DNA of 64,000 nt from Spongospora subterranea f. sp. subterranea (taxonomy: Eukaryota; Endomyxa: Phytomyxea; Phytomyxea; Plasmodiophorida): positions 1-64,000 of the forward strand of contig JAUGWO010000289.1 in the NCBI GenBank assembly GCA_049724395.1. The letters run 5' to 3'. Positions 1 through 12,200 of this stretch are shown piece by piece. The notes below the pieces were generated by a model, which saw only the letters and a program-made list of their open reading frames with translations, was not told the origin of the DNA and made no database searches. A program made the translations under genes and the position numbers. Every line of letters begins with the position of its first letter. The stretch's first letter is position 1.

Positions 1-1
1 T

Positions 2-817
2 CATATCGCCCGTTGCAGCCGCGTCTCCGACCTCATCGGCCCCGAATTCGACCTCGACATGGCCCAGCGCCAGTCGACGACCACCGACAACGCGCTCGAC
101 AGCCAGATCGTCGAGATGGTCCCAGCCATCATCTCCAAGGACGCGCTCGACACCGCGTACAGCCGCTGCCCGATCCCCATTCACGACGGCAGCCTGCCCG
201 GCCCCAGATCCTGGCGATCTCGAGCCCGCCAGGTCCAGCCCCCAGCCCTCGACATCGCACTCCAGCGGAAGGTCGACGCCATGGCCCTGGCCATCTGCAA
301 GATGAGAGCGATGTGCTGCTCGCAGGACCGCCAACATGGACCGCCCGACCCGCCCGTTCCCCTCGCCGGCCCGCCCGATCCTCACGCCTCCACCACCACG
401 GCCCCGGCCAACACGTTCCGCAGCATAACCGACCTGCCGGCGCTCACCGCCTTGCATGTCAACATCCGCCTGGCCTGCCGCGACGTAGACCGACTCGCCG
501 TCACCATCTCCGCTGACCAGATCTCGCTCCTCCTCCGGAAGCGACCCCGACCGCCCGCCCGAATCGACGACCCCCAATCCACCGGCGAAGAAGGCCCGAC
601 CGGCACCACCACCGCCACGACCCGCGGCCGCGCCACCACAGCCACCAGTCGCGCCACCTCCCGCCGCCCGCCGCCGCCCACCCAGCACAACCGCGCCACA
701 GCCAACCAGACGAAGGAAAGCCCAACCGCTCTTCTCCTCCAGAACGCGCGCCGGCGCCATCCCGGCCTGGTGCCGTCCACAGCCGCCGCAGCCCCCTACC
801 GACGCCCTACCACCTGA
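2..817 (+). CDS. Partial GC-rich open reading frame, unknown product
   Basis: The frame is open from the window edge to a TGA at about 817, so the true start lies outside or the first ATG is at 59. I do not recognise the product. The first 70 residues look protein-like (mixed hydrophobic and charged, e.g. SDLIGPEFDLDMAQRQ). Residues around 125-165 also look folded (DLPALTALHVNIRLACRDVD). The C-terminal third is low-complexity Thr/Arg/Pro. An overlapping frame (13-516) is also open, as expected by chance in very GC-rich DNA, so coding is uncertain. Base composition changes sharply to AT-rich near 1030-1060. It could be a real partial gene, part of a mobile element, or sequence joined from another source. 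Confidence 0.3.
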   Translation, partial: HIARCSRVSDLIGPEFDLDMAQRQSTTTDNALDSQIVEMVPAIISKDALDTAYSRCPIPIHDGSLPGPRSWRSRARQVQPPALDIALQRKVDAMALAICKMRAMCCSQDRQHGPPDPPVPLAGPPDPHASTTTAPANTFRSITDLPALTALHVNIRLACRDVDRLAVTISADQISLLLRKRPRPPARIDDPQSTGEEGPTGTTTATTRGRATTATSRATSRRPPPPTQHNRATANQTKESPTALLLQNARRRHPGLVPSTAAAAPYRRPTT

Positions 818-1155
818 CCCTACCACAGGCAATGCGCCGCAACCCAGTGTACCTACCACGGTCGATCGACTCCGTGGCGCCGTTAACGATGCCGGTCGCG
901 GCGCGCGCCCTGACGATGACGAACACGCCGATGCACGCAGCGCCCCGGGAACACATCCCCTGGCGCCGCACAAGGTACCACCAGACAGGTGATCGTCGTG
1001 GCTACACGACGATCCCGGTTTCGTGACTGGCAGACGTCTGCGGACGTCGCTAACGTGGCAGAACATCCAAATCCGTGAATAGGCCGCTAATGGCTCAGTT
1101 TATGCATTTTGAACGCTGGAATTAGCGTTGCTAATCATAATAAAGAACATAAGCT

Positions 1156-1177
1156 CCTAAAACCCTAAAACCCTAAA
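1156..1177 (-). repeat. Short telomere-like tract (TTTTAGGG-type)
   Basis: On the plus strand this reads CCTAAAACCCTAAAACCCTAAA, that is about two and a half copies of CCCTAAAA. TTTTAGGG is a known telomere repeat in some green algae and, as I recall, a plasmodiophorid. It lies about 100 bases after the end of the GC-rich block. So short a tract can arise by chance or mark a healed break. Confidence 0.4.
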
Positions 1178-1439
1178 TTTAGGTCGTGGACCCCAAATCC
1201 CAATTTCGAAAGCCAACGTACAAAGAATTTAATCAATACTACCCATAACCTACATTATACACCAACAATACAAAGGAATGTGACTCTCTCCCCTGCGGCA
1301 TTTTCAAAACGAACCTGGTTCGGTTTGAAACGAAACCTGGGTTCGAAAATCGATCGGGATGGATCAATCCGAGGTCGATGTGGGGGATACCGCGGCTATA
1401 ACAGAAATACACAAGTAGAGTCGGAGGACATCGGCCACG

Positions 1440-3149
1440 GCCCATCGGCAAATGCACTTGGGTCTTGGAGCCAACTCTGGAATGCACCGACGCAAGTCAC
1501 CCCTAGCCGAATTTATCGCAGCGGTTTGTCCTGTAACCAGCGAACGGTTTTCCTGTGAAGTTTGTGGAAAAATCTGCCAGACAAACACAGCGCTTTTATC
1601 GCATGCTAAAATACATACGCGGGCATTGACTTCTCAAAATATCGAGGGCTCCGCGTCGAAAGCAGTGAACCATGGGTCAGTCAAGCGACATCGGTATACT
1701 TTCGAGCAGAAGGTTGGAAACGCATGTTACGGTTCTTTGCAATCGGCAGAAAAGTTCGTGGCCGCCGCCGTTTGGGATTGAAAGCGAACAGAACATGGAT
1801 TTTATCTATGACGCGCCAGATTCGAAAAATGCCGCTTGTACTTACACCGAGTCATGCATCACAAATCATGTTGTCACGGTCTTGATATTGAAAAGGATTC
1901 CTGCTGAGGTCTAATTTTTCGATTCGTCGATCTTCAACTCGCAAGCAGGCCGATATTGCTCACGCCAGGCCAACAAGCTATCGCTTTCATTGTGAGTTGT
2001 TTGAGAAGTTTAATGCTCTTCTTCATTTCGATTCTGTATATGGACACTTTGCCAAAAAGGACGTTTTTAATTTTGATCAAATTACACTACCCTTTATATG
2101 CGATGGCGACAGCCGAACAGTTGATAATAAGGGCGTCGTTGTTCGTGTCTGATGTCGACAAACGGGGTCGGGCCTAGAAAAGCGTCAAGCCACCATGCAT
2201 TGGACGTTGTGTGCGGATTCAGCCCAAGCCAATCATTAAATTTCGCGGAACAGAGAATTATATAATGAGATCTTCGGAAATTGACGAATATTTAAGGCGG
2301 CCTTGCTCATTATTTTCGGGAGATTCTCATAATTACTCCAGGACAAACGAGTGAATGTTTTATTTCAGATATGCGCATGGGTTGGCACAGTAACGCCCTC
2401 GATATTGTGAAACTCTATAAAAGCGATCCGGCGTTTGCAGAGCAACGTCGTCGGTTAATGTTATGCGATAACCTGGATGCACATATATCGGCAGATTTTG
2501 TTGATGCCATGAACACCAATGTGTGGGAGATACATCTGCTTCCTCCCAATTTGACGCACCTCATTCTGCCTGGTTATTTCGTCAACAATTCTTGTTCAAT
2601 TTATCTTTATTTTGAATATAGTTGACGCGGGTCCCGGTAGATCCATAAAATACTGGATGGGCAATGTTCTGGACGGAAACATTGGACGATCCCAGTTTCT
2701 TAGACAAGTGGTCGAATGGCAAGTTCAGTGCCAAAGAACGACAAATTCTGATGACAACGTGGGCTGGTGACGTCTATGAAAAATTTATATCCAGTCGCCG
2801 CAATGAGAGATACTTCGTGAAGACTCGATGTTTGTTCAGAATCGATGGCCATCAAAACGCGATCAATGTGCAAGGACTGCCAAATTACGCGGCTCCCGAA
2901 ATCAATGCCACCATTCTCGTCATCAACCTCGACAGCAGCGATGAGGACAGTGTTGAAGACAGCGGCCTCAGCGATTTTGAAGTGTCTTTCGATGATGGAG
3001 ACTTATGCGACAAAGACGACAGCAAAATAGGCGACCATGAAGAAGTCTTCATCATCTTTGATGAAGCGTTAATAGCCTCTGTAACAGTCCACTTGCAGCG
3101 GAGGATTCTTCATGGCATTGAAGCGCGGGATCGGACGTCGTTGTATTGA
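1440..3149 (+). mobile_element. Decayed pogo-like DDE DNA transposon with C2H2 zinc finger
   Basis: Three segments on one strand read as one transposase. At 1452-1781 a single C2H2 finger (C-x2-C-x12-H-x3-H, start CEVCGKICQ) is followed by a helix-turn-helix-like VKRHRYTFEQKV. Around 2066-2350 comes the first catalytic block, FNFDQ, with IKFRGTENYI after it. From 2371 come the second block MLCDNLDAHIS and the LLPPNLTHL...P-VDAGPG stretch typical of pogo/jerky-type DDE_1 transposases. The last part (2664-3149) carries SAKERQILMTTWAGDVY and an acidic C-terminus. A 49-bp GT...AG intron at 2573-2621 joins LTHLILP to VDAGPG. The frame breaks at least three times elsewhere (in 1781-1990, near 2140 and near 2665), so the copy is dead. 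I saw no clear terminal inverted repeats. Confidence 0.7.
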
Positions 3150-3634
3150 TCAGCGAAATGTATTGTGAGGACAGGTTTGGCACGGATCCTTTCGGGGAAC
3201 CCATCACAAAGACAGATATCTGAATGTGAACCGGTCTTACATAAACAAGAAAACATGTTATCAATAATAAATTTACTAATGGCAAATTTGTGCCATTCCT
3301 CCAAAAACAAATTTTTTTATTCAGGCGTTAGACCCCAAGGCAAACAGTTGTTTAAGACCCCAAACCCAGACTTATAATTACATAGTCGTGTGTGTTGGAG
3401 GCCCATTTGTAGAATATTTCTAGTATGTTTAGGTCAAAATTGGTGTTTGCGGACCGTAAGAATCGGCTGGTCTAGTGGAAACGCGCCGAAATTTTTAACA
3501 GTCAGATAAGTATTAATACGTACAGTACCGGTTTATGAACAGGGTCGAGTCATTGCCTGTTGCCAAACGGCCAAGTAGGAGAGGGTTTTCACATAGTTAT
3601 TGAATTTTGATTTGTTCGCTTCATCGATTTCATT

Positions 3635-4441
3635 ATGATGAATTCAGCGCCAGGGATCAATGGGCAAACGTCTGTTCCTCCTCCAAGTCATTATCCTATC
3701 AATATGATGCAAGTCCCCTATAGCCAGCAATCTCCCAATCTTGTTAAAGAGCCAAAAAACCGTCCTATGTGGCCCAAGATCGTTGTTTGTGTCATCGTTG
3801 CATTAATTGTGCTTGGAATGGTCGGTCATTTTGGTCACCTTGTTTCAAAAGTCGACCCAGAGTTCGCCAAGGACACTGGGGATTTGATCAGCAAACTCAA
3901 CCAATATTCCACTACTCTCCCCACAGCTGAACAGTGCACAGCGTATCTGAAGCAGGCTGTAGAATACAATATGAAATACAAAGGAAAGCCGATTCGGGGT
4001 GCTCAGAAATATAATGATGCCCTGAAGGCCGCTGAACTCAACTATGTCACCGCTAATAAGGCATCGTTTGATGAACTAGTCTCTATCTTTCAGAATATGG
4101 ATGGTTTGTGGGAATTGCATATCAACCATTGGCCAAAAACAGCCCTTGAGGAATTCCTTACGTTTACTGAAGAGGCAGCTGATATTGCAAGCAGGCATGT
4201 TCTTTTCAATCCAGAGTGTTTCCTTATGATATTGAAATATGAGCAGAGAATCAAAGATTTGCCGGATCCCACCATTGGCATCAAAACCTTTCAATCTCAA
4301 TTGGAATCTGCAGCTCAAGAGGAGTTAGTTGATTTGAAGGGACACTGGGACCATTACTGCAATAATCGTCCTCTTCCAGTTACTCGGCCTGTTTGGGACC
4401 TCATCGTTCAGGTCGATACCTGGTTCGAGACACATTTATAA
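3635..4441 (+). CDS. Type II membrane protein, PINMMQ family (copy 1)
   Basis: This is an intact 268-residue intronless ORF of a family found at least five times intact here and not recognised from any known family. The N-terminal 46 residues are Pro/Ser-rich and carry the family signature SHYPINMMQ. A basic patch (KEPKNRPMWPK) precedes one hydrophobic segment at about 49-70. The remaining 195 residues are mainly helical and contain SKVDPEF right after the membrane, SKLNQYSTTLPTAE, and a Trp-rich C-terminus. The basic side before the anchor predicts a cytoplasmic N-terminus and a lumenal or extracellular helical domain. It starts with a double ATG like most members. It is the most divergent intact copy, the only one on the plus strand, and its upstream region resembles that of the pseudogene at 8566. 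Function is unknown. Confidence 0.8.
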   Translation: MMNSAPGINGQTSVPPPSHYPINMMQVPYSQQSPNLVKEPKNRPMWPKIVVCVIVALIVLGMVGHFGHLVSKVDPEFAKDTGDLISKLNQYSTTLPTAEQCTAYLKQAVEYNMKYKGKPIRGAQKYNDALKAAELNYVTANKASFDELVSIFQNMDGLWELHINHWPKTALEEFLTFTEEAADIASRHVLFNPECFLMILKYEQRIKDLPDPTIGIKTFQSQLESAAQEELVDLKGHWDHYCNNRPLPVTRPVWDLIVQVDTWFETHL

Positions 4442-4509
4442 GCACAAGATGTTAAAGATCAGGACAGTGCTGACCCCCCAATGATCTCTGTATCAAGACA
4501 ATGAAAGTC

Positions 4510-4515
4510 AATAAA
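4510..4515 (+). terminator. Poly(A) signal AATAAA of copy 1
   Basis: AATAAA lies 69 bases after the stop codon of the copy 1 gene, in an AT-rich stretch. The minus-strand copies have the same signal 26 to 62 bases after their stops. Confidence 0.55.
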
Positions 4516-6091
4516 ATTTATTGTTCAATGTGTTGCTGTAAAGGAGGGCAATGTTGGATATGACCGCCACAGTCGACCGATACATGTTCTTACTCTCGAT
4601 TCCTTGTTATTGTCGTCTGTGTTTTCCATCTAAACATAACATATCGGTATTACTCGCACCACAGATGGTCTTCTCATGGCCTCTCGTCAATTATCAATGG
4701 ACTATTTAACGTAACTGACACCACCAAACCGACAAGTTCGGTGCCATTGTTCTATATATTCATTCGATATCAAGATCCTGAATCCTGACACTTTGCCTGA
4801 TATGGTTCACAATACAACAAAATATATACCAGAGCCGATTTTCAAAGGAGATTAGTTTAGGTGGCCGAAATGAGGTTCGAATCGTGATGTGTTCTGTCCA
4901 TTCTCTGAAGAAAACATTGCAGAATATAAGTGCAACATCATGACCATTATTTTGGACCAAATTGAATTATTCTTAAACAGCGGATGTTGTTTTTCATCTG
5001 TCGTTGAGAAAATGAATTGTTTATAATTCAGAGTCTAATGAGTGCTGGTTTCAAAACAGAGACGTGTACACTCCGTTCTCTTCATGTCTTGCCAAAAAAT
5101 TTTCAAGAATTCAACGTCATCTCTGAGCAATGATCTTGCTCCGCACGTGCTGAAAGCTTCATATTTCAGAGGGCGACGATGATGTTGCGTCTATCTTTGT
5201 ACTGACGTCTTCCAGCCAAGAACGATGAACTTACGGTCGAGACTCATGAATCGACACCGATTGCTGTAATATGTTTGACTTTGCCCAGTGGACAGGACAG
5301 ATTTAATTATGAGGTGCGAAAGCAACGCCTAAGCTTGAACCATCAACGGAATTCATCCATATCGGTAGCTGCTCCAACAGCGTGAAGCACGTGGAACAGG
5401 ATCGAAATGGGTGTCATGATCATGTGAGTATCACACCGATTACGGTTTGATAACATCATAATCTGGCAAAATTGGCAAACGCGATCATTGCATCTGATCC
5501 AATGCGTCATCGTCTCACGATATTGTTCCGAAGACCGTAAACGGTATTGTTCCGAAGACCGTAAATGGCTGTTGAATCGTGGAAAGTGGTTTTTAGAATG
5601 TCTACTCTTGTATCTGGAAAACCTTCACAGTAGACTTGCGACGTCCCACGCCAACAGCATTCATTTTCATCCGCTTTAAAAATGACGGGCTCATGACCGC
5701 GAACATGTGCTCCGAATCTCAAAAACCGAACACGTGTTTAATGATTGCATCAACGATTCTGTGAAGGCAGCATTGAGCCGTCGCAGATCCTTCTGGCCGG
5801 GGCGTTACCAGTAGCTGATCTCCAACACTACGGTTCATGAACGTTGCTTGATGCCCAGACTCTTTTTTAGACAGTTTGGAGCATGATCAATCCAGAGACA
5901 GCGCAGAGGCAATCCCGCATCCGATGATCTCCACAAGTTTTATGTCTTCTTAAAACAGAAGAATATCTCACGAGATCGTCCTTGATGTCCTTCAGTTGCA
6001 TCGTGGGCTCATGAAGGAATTGCTGGAATCTGTGTGATCGATATACAGTTTGATGCGTACGGTTTAAACAGACTGCTGCTTTGATCGAACA
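4516..6091. other. Intergenic stretch without a supported gene
   Basis: Only short open frames with no recognisable domain are present. The only structure noticed is a two-copy 24-bp tandem repeat at 5521-5568. Confidence 0.5.
5521..5568. repeat. Two-copy 24-bp tandem repeat
   Basis: TATTGTTCCGAAGACCGTAA is repeated head to tail with period 24; the two units differ at one base near the end of the unit. No function is suggested. Confidence 0.7.
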
Positions 6092-6331
6092 ATGACCTGT
6101 TTTTGTTATATTTTGTTGCTCGCTTGCATGTTTGAATATGGAGCTGATACGATCATATTTGTGATCAGTATCAACACGTTCGATAACTGGAGTCGCTACA
6201 AGGTTCATTTCGAAAAGTGGTTCCATTCCGATAAGGCGTTCACTGTATTGATCTGTACCGCAAGCCTATTGAGTACAATTCTGCTATTTAGTTCATTCAG
6301 GAAAACAGTGTTAATCGATCAGAAGCCTTGA
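6092..6331 (+). CDS. Small hypothetical membrane protein with NTFDNW motif
   Basis: A 79-residue ORF starts with a hydrophobic stretch (CFCYILLLACMF) and has a second one near residues 50-64 (FTVLICTASLLSTILLF). Its middle, INTFDNWSRYKVHFEKW followed by AFTV, matches the minus-strand ORF at 27013-27255 (FNTFNNWICDKLYYENW, also followed by AFTV). Two diverged copies sharing this pattern suggest a real second small gene family or a shared exon of a larger gene. I do not recognise it. The start is simply the first ATG; upstream exons are possible. Confidence 0.35.
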   Translation: MTCFCYILLLACMFEYGADTIIFVISINTFDNWSRYKVHFEKWFHSDKAFTVLICTASLLSTILLFSSFRKTVLIDQKP

Positions 6332-6589
6332 AAATCAGGCAATGCATGTGTTCCGACAGATTCGTCTGGCAGAAAGGTGACAGCCACTTCTGATAACATC
6401 ATCAATTTCCGAAAGAATACGGGAACTGCTGTGAAATTTCCAAAGAAGGAAGCGCTGACTATCTCGATGTAGTGGAGAGATGGAAGACTGGCAATATACT
6501 GAGCAAATTAATCGCTGATCATTTTTTGATCTCTCACGACGGAAATGCATCATATATACAGCTCCAATCCGAATATTCTGGTAGTGAAT

Positions 6590-6810
6590 CACAGCAGCAT
6601 GATCGCAAATGGCTTAGTCTATTCGCAAAGAATGAATCTCTCAAACAGTTCCGGGCAACTGTCTCCACGTTTTTATCGAGTCTACAGCTCTGATCCGCAA
6701 GCAATGTCTTTTTTTTTACTGAAGTGAGTAATGTCGATGAATGAAATGATTTTGCAATATTATCGGCAGTCATCACATATAATCGCACCGATTAACGCGA
6801 TTCAAGTCGG
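6590..6810. repeat. Diverged duplicate of 9420-9590
   Basis: Shared landmarks in the same order are AACAGTTCCGGGCAAC, CTCCACGT, a block ending GATCGCACCGA and TAACGCGATTC. The two copies lie near broken members of the membrane-protein family (7549, 8566), so they probably belong to an old duplicated unit. Confidence 0.55.
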
Positions 6811-7548
6811 ATCGGATAGAGGATAGGAAGAGAAGCAAAGGAATAATTAATGGCTACGTATAATGCTATCGTAATGACCGGAACATTATCTAGACGATTT
6901 TCTCATACAGTATGGATGGTACTAGCAGGGGTATTATTAATCCCAAACAGATATATCACGCGTCATACTCGTCCATTACTTGACGAACAGCTGGAAGGTT
7001 GGGAGCAATTAACGTGGAATACAACATCTATAGCGCGAACCTGTTCTTCGAATGCGCGGTGACGGGTCACGGGTCGACATCGCCCGATGCCGCAGGTTGC
7101 CGCCATCTTGGCTGCCGTCCGTACGACGACAATCCGCGGCATTGACAGCTTGGTCTCAAATCAGGGATGATTTCACGAGCGGCCTCTGTCTGTCGCTGTC
7201 ATGACTGATGGGTATCGCATTCAATTTCGACAATTTGTCCTATATGCGCTGTCACTGCCGTATTATCAGACAGAAACGGATCCATTTGCTCGGGTTTAGA
7301 TGCTGTGGTGGTAGACGACTCTAAAGGCCATGGCTGTGTTTTACTATTCCCGCCTTGATATTCAGAATCCTCAGCATTTTCGATGTCAATGAAACTCGCG
7401 ATTCTGTCGCCCAGGCCTGTTGCTGATCAGGCAAGAAAAAACGAAGATACTGACTGGAAGGTTTCAAAGAACAACTTCTGTTCGAGGCCCTTGAGCGCGT
7501 TATCGTGTTCCGAACACCGGGATTGGTTTTTCCAGCGTTTTTCAGGAT

Positions 7549-7743
7549 TTATTCATCAAACTGCATTGGATAGGCTGTGCATTCTTCTGCTGTTGGGAGA
7601 GTTGTGGAACACTGGTTAAGTTTGCTGGTCAAATCTTCAATTGCCTTCACGAACTCTGGGTCGACTTTGAAGGTGGAATTAATTAGGCCGATGGATATAT
7701 TTAAAGAATCAGGTGGGGCACTGATTGAAATGGGACGATTCAT
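7549..7743 (-). pseudogene. Fragment of the PINMMQ membrane-protein family
   Basis: The 64-residue frame contains FKVDPEFVKAIEDLTSKLNQ followed by STTLPTAEECTAY, nearly matching the region just after the membrane anchor of copy 1. The preceding N-terminus is not recognisable as the family signature and carries no clear anchor; the rest of the ectodomain is gone. It is on the opposite strand to copy 1. This is a truncated gene relic. Confidence 0.7.
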
Positions 7744-8565
7744 TATAGATTCTCTTCATCGCTAAGCCAAAGAAATGTCACCAAAACTTCTAGTGTGCTG
7801 TTGTTGTGAACGACGGTCGTCTTAGTTGTGTCAAGATGTATCAGATGAAAAAGGTCATTTCGGAAATTATTGTCTCGATGACTCAGAATTTTGAACGTTT
7901 TGCAATGCCGCGCTAGGTGTTTCATCACCACATGTATTGCAAGTTATATGATCATAATTAGATCACTCCTTCTAAAATGACAAACTCGCTGTGGATTTCA
8001 TTATTTGAGAACTTTGATTGGAGTGAGTTTGTTCATGTGTTGATGACTTGTTGAATAGAGTCAGATAGATGTCAGATTTGAAATTCTGCCATGAATCGCT
8101 TTTCGGCTGTTGACCCTGCGATTAACGGTTACTTTTAATGCGACATCGAAACCGCCAACAATCAAAACGCGGCGTCAATGGTCAGGAAGAGAGCTCAAAC
8201 ATGCCCAAAGAAAATTGCCAGCAAAATTGGTCACATACAAAACCGAAGAAGGATTGCATACATATCAAGCATTTTTTGCTTGATTTATAATTTTTTTTTT
8301 CAAGGGTTGTGGTACAAGGAGTTCTGCTAACGTTTTTCAGGAAAGTCCCCAACATGAGGACCGCCTCGATTGATGTAGTTCAGGTGGCCGCGAAGATCGC
8401 AATGGAAGGAATTTTTTCGCTGAGGTTGGCATTTAATTCATGAACATATGATCCTTCGTATTCGGTCATTACTTGCAGAATAGCTGCTTGATGGGAGCAA
8501 TTGTTCGGGGAACAAGGTCACGCATTGAGCATTGCCAAACGGTTAGTTTCTCTCGTCATTACATT

Positions 8566-9292
8566 ATGATGAAATCATCGCCAGTAATCAATGGGCAAAT
8601 TTCTATTCCCTTTCCAATTCATTATCGTATCAATAAGATGCGGGCCCAATTTAGGTAGTCAGGAATCTCAATCCTGTCAACGTGTCACGAAATCGTCGCC
8701 CAAGATCGTCGCGGGGCATTCGTTTTGCTTGCAATTATCGGTTACTTTGTCTTCAAATCCGACCCAGAGTTTGTCAAGGACGCAGAAGATTTGACCAGCA
8801 AACTTAACCGGTATTCGACAACTGCCCCAACAGATGAGCAATTCACTGCCTGTGTAAGGAAAATCGACGAAGTTTGATGCCCTCTTGACCGCCCAACAGA
8901 ACTATCTCCTCGCTCGTAAGGCATCTATCGATGAGCTATAATCTATCTATCAGAAAATGGCTGACAAAAGAATATCCCGAACGGGTCAAAACAGCACAAA
9001 AAGCTTTCCTGATTCTCGTGATGCAGCGGCTAAGGCAATTAAATCAAGCAAACTTGCTCTTTATACTCAAGTGTTCTTCGATTGTATCGAAGTTTTACCA
9101 GAGATTTGAGCTTTATCGGATTTTCATTCATCAAATTTCAAGAATCTAATGTCCCCTTTGTAAATTACCAAGGAATCAATAAGTCTTAGTGAGATTGGGA
9201 CTCTTACTGGAATCATTCGCCTTTTTCCAGTTTCTCTGCCTGTTTGGGAACTCAACCTTGAAGTCTACACCTTGATCGAGGAGAATTTCCAA
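8566..9292 (+). pseudogene. Full-length but broken member of the PINMMQ family
   Basis: A double ATG at 8566 is followed by SSPVINGQISIPFPIHYRIN, clearly the family N-terminus. Further on, FKSDPEFVKDAEDLTSKLNR is followed by a stretch matching TTLPTAEQCTA of copy 1. The reading frame shifts between these blocks and several stops follow, so no full protein can be made. The upstream GCATTGCCAAACGGTTAG matches the promoter side of copy 1 (TTGCCAAACGG), which groups these two as one subfamily. Confidence 0.75.
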
Positions 9293-9299
9293 CAACGCT

Positions 9300-12200
9300 C
9301 AAAGATAATAAACTTCCTTTGAATGTGACAGATAAATGATATCAATGTGTAATTGAAATTCACAGCCGACAGCTAATGCTCGTCTCTCGAAGAGTTTGAA
9401 CGCGTCATCCATGGTCTATCGGCAGTGAATCAATCTCTGAAACAGTTCCGGGCAACAGGCTCCACGTCTAAACCGAATCTACAGACCAATGGATAAATGG
9501 ATGAATGCCGATGATTGAAACGGCTCTGCAGCATTAGCGGAAGTAATCATATTTGATCGCACCGACTAACGCGATTCGATTCGGATAGACCAGTTCGAGA
9601 ATCGTGGCTCCTAAATCGAACAAGCAATTTTTTTGATAACGATAAAACACCCCGATTCCCAATTTTTGACCGAAAACAAATCATTCTGGCGCTCTCGGAG
9701 CTTGTAAACGCTGTATGTTGCGTTTGTTGACTTGTCTGTTTTCAAAAGCGACGTCATTTTGTGTCATTGACGACGAAGTTTTTCAGCACGTATGGCGTGA
9801 TTTGACCTTCAATATGTATTCTGTCAATTTGGTTTCGGTCCATGTTAAATGTGGTTATCGACAGGCTTCGGCCGCGTTATCAAGAAGGCTTTCGGCGCGA
9901 AGAACAAGATGCGATTTCGGGTGCAGCATTGATTTGGTCGAAATTGACGCCGACGCTGATTACTTATTGATTATTTCATCTGTCCTTCTAGATTTTGATT
10001 TTATTGTCCATTCCAAAATTTTTGCAACGCTAAGTTTAGGGTTATTCTATCTCCAAGTTCCTGGTCTGGCAATGTTGTTGAACAACTTTGCTCCAAATAG
10101 TGCATGACCCTAACAGCCGCCAACCACAATAGGAATTTTGGATTCAGTTTGAGTGATTAGTCCTCAAAACCATTATTGCTGGTCAGGCAAACCCAATGCA
10201 AATCGTACTTGAACGGTTGAAGGCAATCCCAGTTATAATCAGTCTCGTCATGAAGGATTCTGAGCATAACGCCTTGAAAACATGATTTGCGAAAATGACC
10301 TTTGTTCATTAAACCCATATTGACACAACTAAGGGTCTTAATGACAGATCGGCGCTTCTTGAAACAAATATTCTATGAATGTCATGTGATCAGGTCAATC
10401 CGACAGCTGAGAAATTGTTACAGACACTGCTGTTCTTGGATGTCCCCTCTGGACTTGCAGATGATTTGACACGATTAAATCATCTTGTTTAGTGCTACTT
10501 TAATACACTTTCACTTTGTTGCCCCACCTGCCTTTGTGTTCCTTCGTCATGTCCACTCCCACTCGGCGAACTCCTAATATTTGGTTCCTTTGTGACACAC
10601 TGCGCTATGTGGCAATTTTTACAGTTTTTGGGGGTTTATTGAGGCAAAAACCGTAGGGAGACAATATCCCAGTATGTCATTATGATGATGATCCCCTCAA
10701 CTATTCTCGTTATGTATATTTGGATTTCAACGATCCAGGTCTGAAAATGACTGTGGACGCTATTGGCTTCATTTTTGCGGATATCAATCATATTGTCATG
10801 TTTTGGGTTTTTTGAAAAGGGAAACAACCCTAACCCCAAAGTTTGTAGACGGCCTACCGAATTGTCATTAATATCAGATTGTTGCTTTCGTGATCCTGAT
10901 CAGAATATGCCGCCAAAGAAATTGAATTTAAAGCTACAAAACATCACAGTCAAGTTTGGCCTAACGCTAACCTCCTGTGATAGTTTGACAGGAGAAGTAG
11001 CCTCAATCGCCTGTCGATTTGCATGGGTATTCTGAAGCCAACACAAGGTTAGGGCTAGTGATACTAAAAACTGCAAGTATTTCGAACAGTTTCCTGCACT
11101 TGATGCGCTGAAAACCAAGCACCAGCAACGGTTTTCGTAACAAACCTCAAATAACTTAAAGAAACTTCGCCTTGTCCCCTTAATAAGTTATTTAGGTATT
11201 CAAAGCAATTTTCCTATTTGAGCAGGCATGAGTCCATAAAGCAGTACAGAGTCCACCAATTGTCCAATTGACAACAATAATTCGAGATGAAGTGTCAGGG
11301 TCAGGACTCCCTTATCAGTTTAATATACAGAAAAGGTTTGAGTGAACTGAACACTTTGGTTTGGGGGTTGCAGTTAAAATAATAACTGACTAAAAGGACA
11401 CGAAATGACCATTGTGGTGTGAATATATCGATATTTGCTGGGTGTTCATTACGAACTCAATAAACAGACGACATTTACCAGCAATTGGAGCAGAAACCTG
11501 CCACCAACACGTCGCAGGGTTTTATTGTTGAATCAAGAATGTTTTTTCTCACATCGAGGAATCAACATCACGGATGAGTTTCCAATTGGGCACAGAACTG
11601 GATAAGGAATATGTTTGCTAAATTACGCTGTGTTCCATTGTTGTTATTTAAGCCCAATAATCATATTCCAATTGCCATCTATTAATGCGACTTGAAAATT
11701 TTTTAACTGCCGTCTCGTCGGCAGAATCGAAAAACTGAGTTTCCAGGCGAGTTGGTTTTCCGCAACAAAACTAAAAGGAGTATGAAGATTATGAGTTTTC
11801 CAGATAATCGGCTTGGTCAAGATACACAGCGAGATGTGTCTCGTCGTTGAACTTGGAGCGGACATTCGCTCGGTGAGATGACAATGTGTTCTGAACAGAA
11901 TGATGGATGTTATCGAGTGTTTCAAGAAGATTGGACGGTTTATCTGATTACTGCGTGTGTTCTGCAGCCCCTGCCTACAGTATGTTACAGTTACACTAAT
12001 AAATCACTTCTTATTTTAGAGTTTTCTATTCGTTCATAAGGAGCCCTTGCACCAGTATTAGCGCGTAGTGTAACTGTAACACAGGGGTTGCAGAACAGCG
12101 TGAACACAATACCAAATCGCTTGAACCAATAATTATTCATCAATGCGTCAACGACAGGCAATTCGTAATGCCGTGCCGTGCCGTAACTCTCAGAGCTTAC

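Noticed and set aside
382-780. Minus-strand 132-residue open frame in the GC-rich block
   Set aside because: Several frames are open at once here because of extreme GC content; the product is Arg/Trp/Val-rich with no domain.
9715-10107. 130-residue plus-strand frame as a gene
   Set aside because: No domain, no second copy, no convincing splice sites, and composition like the surrounding intergenic DNA.
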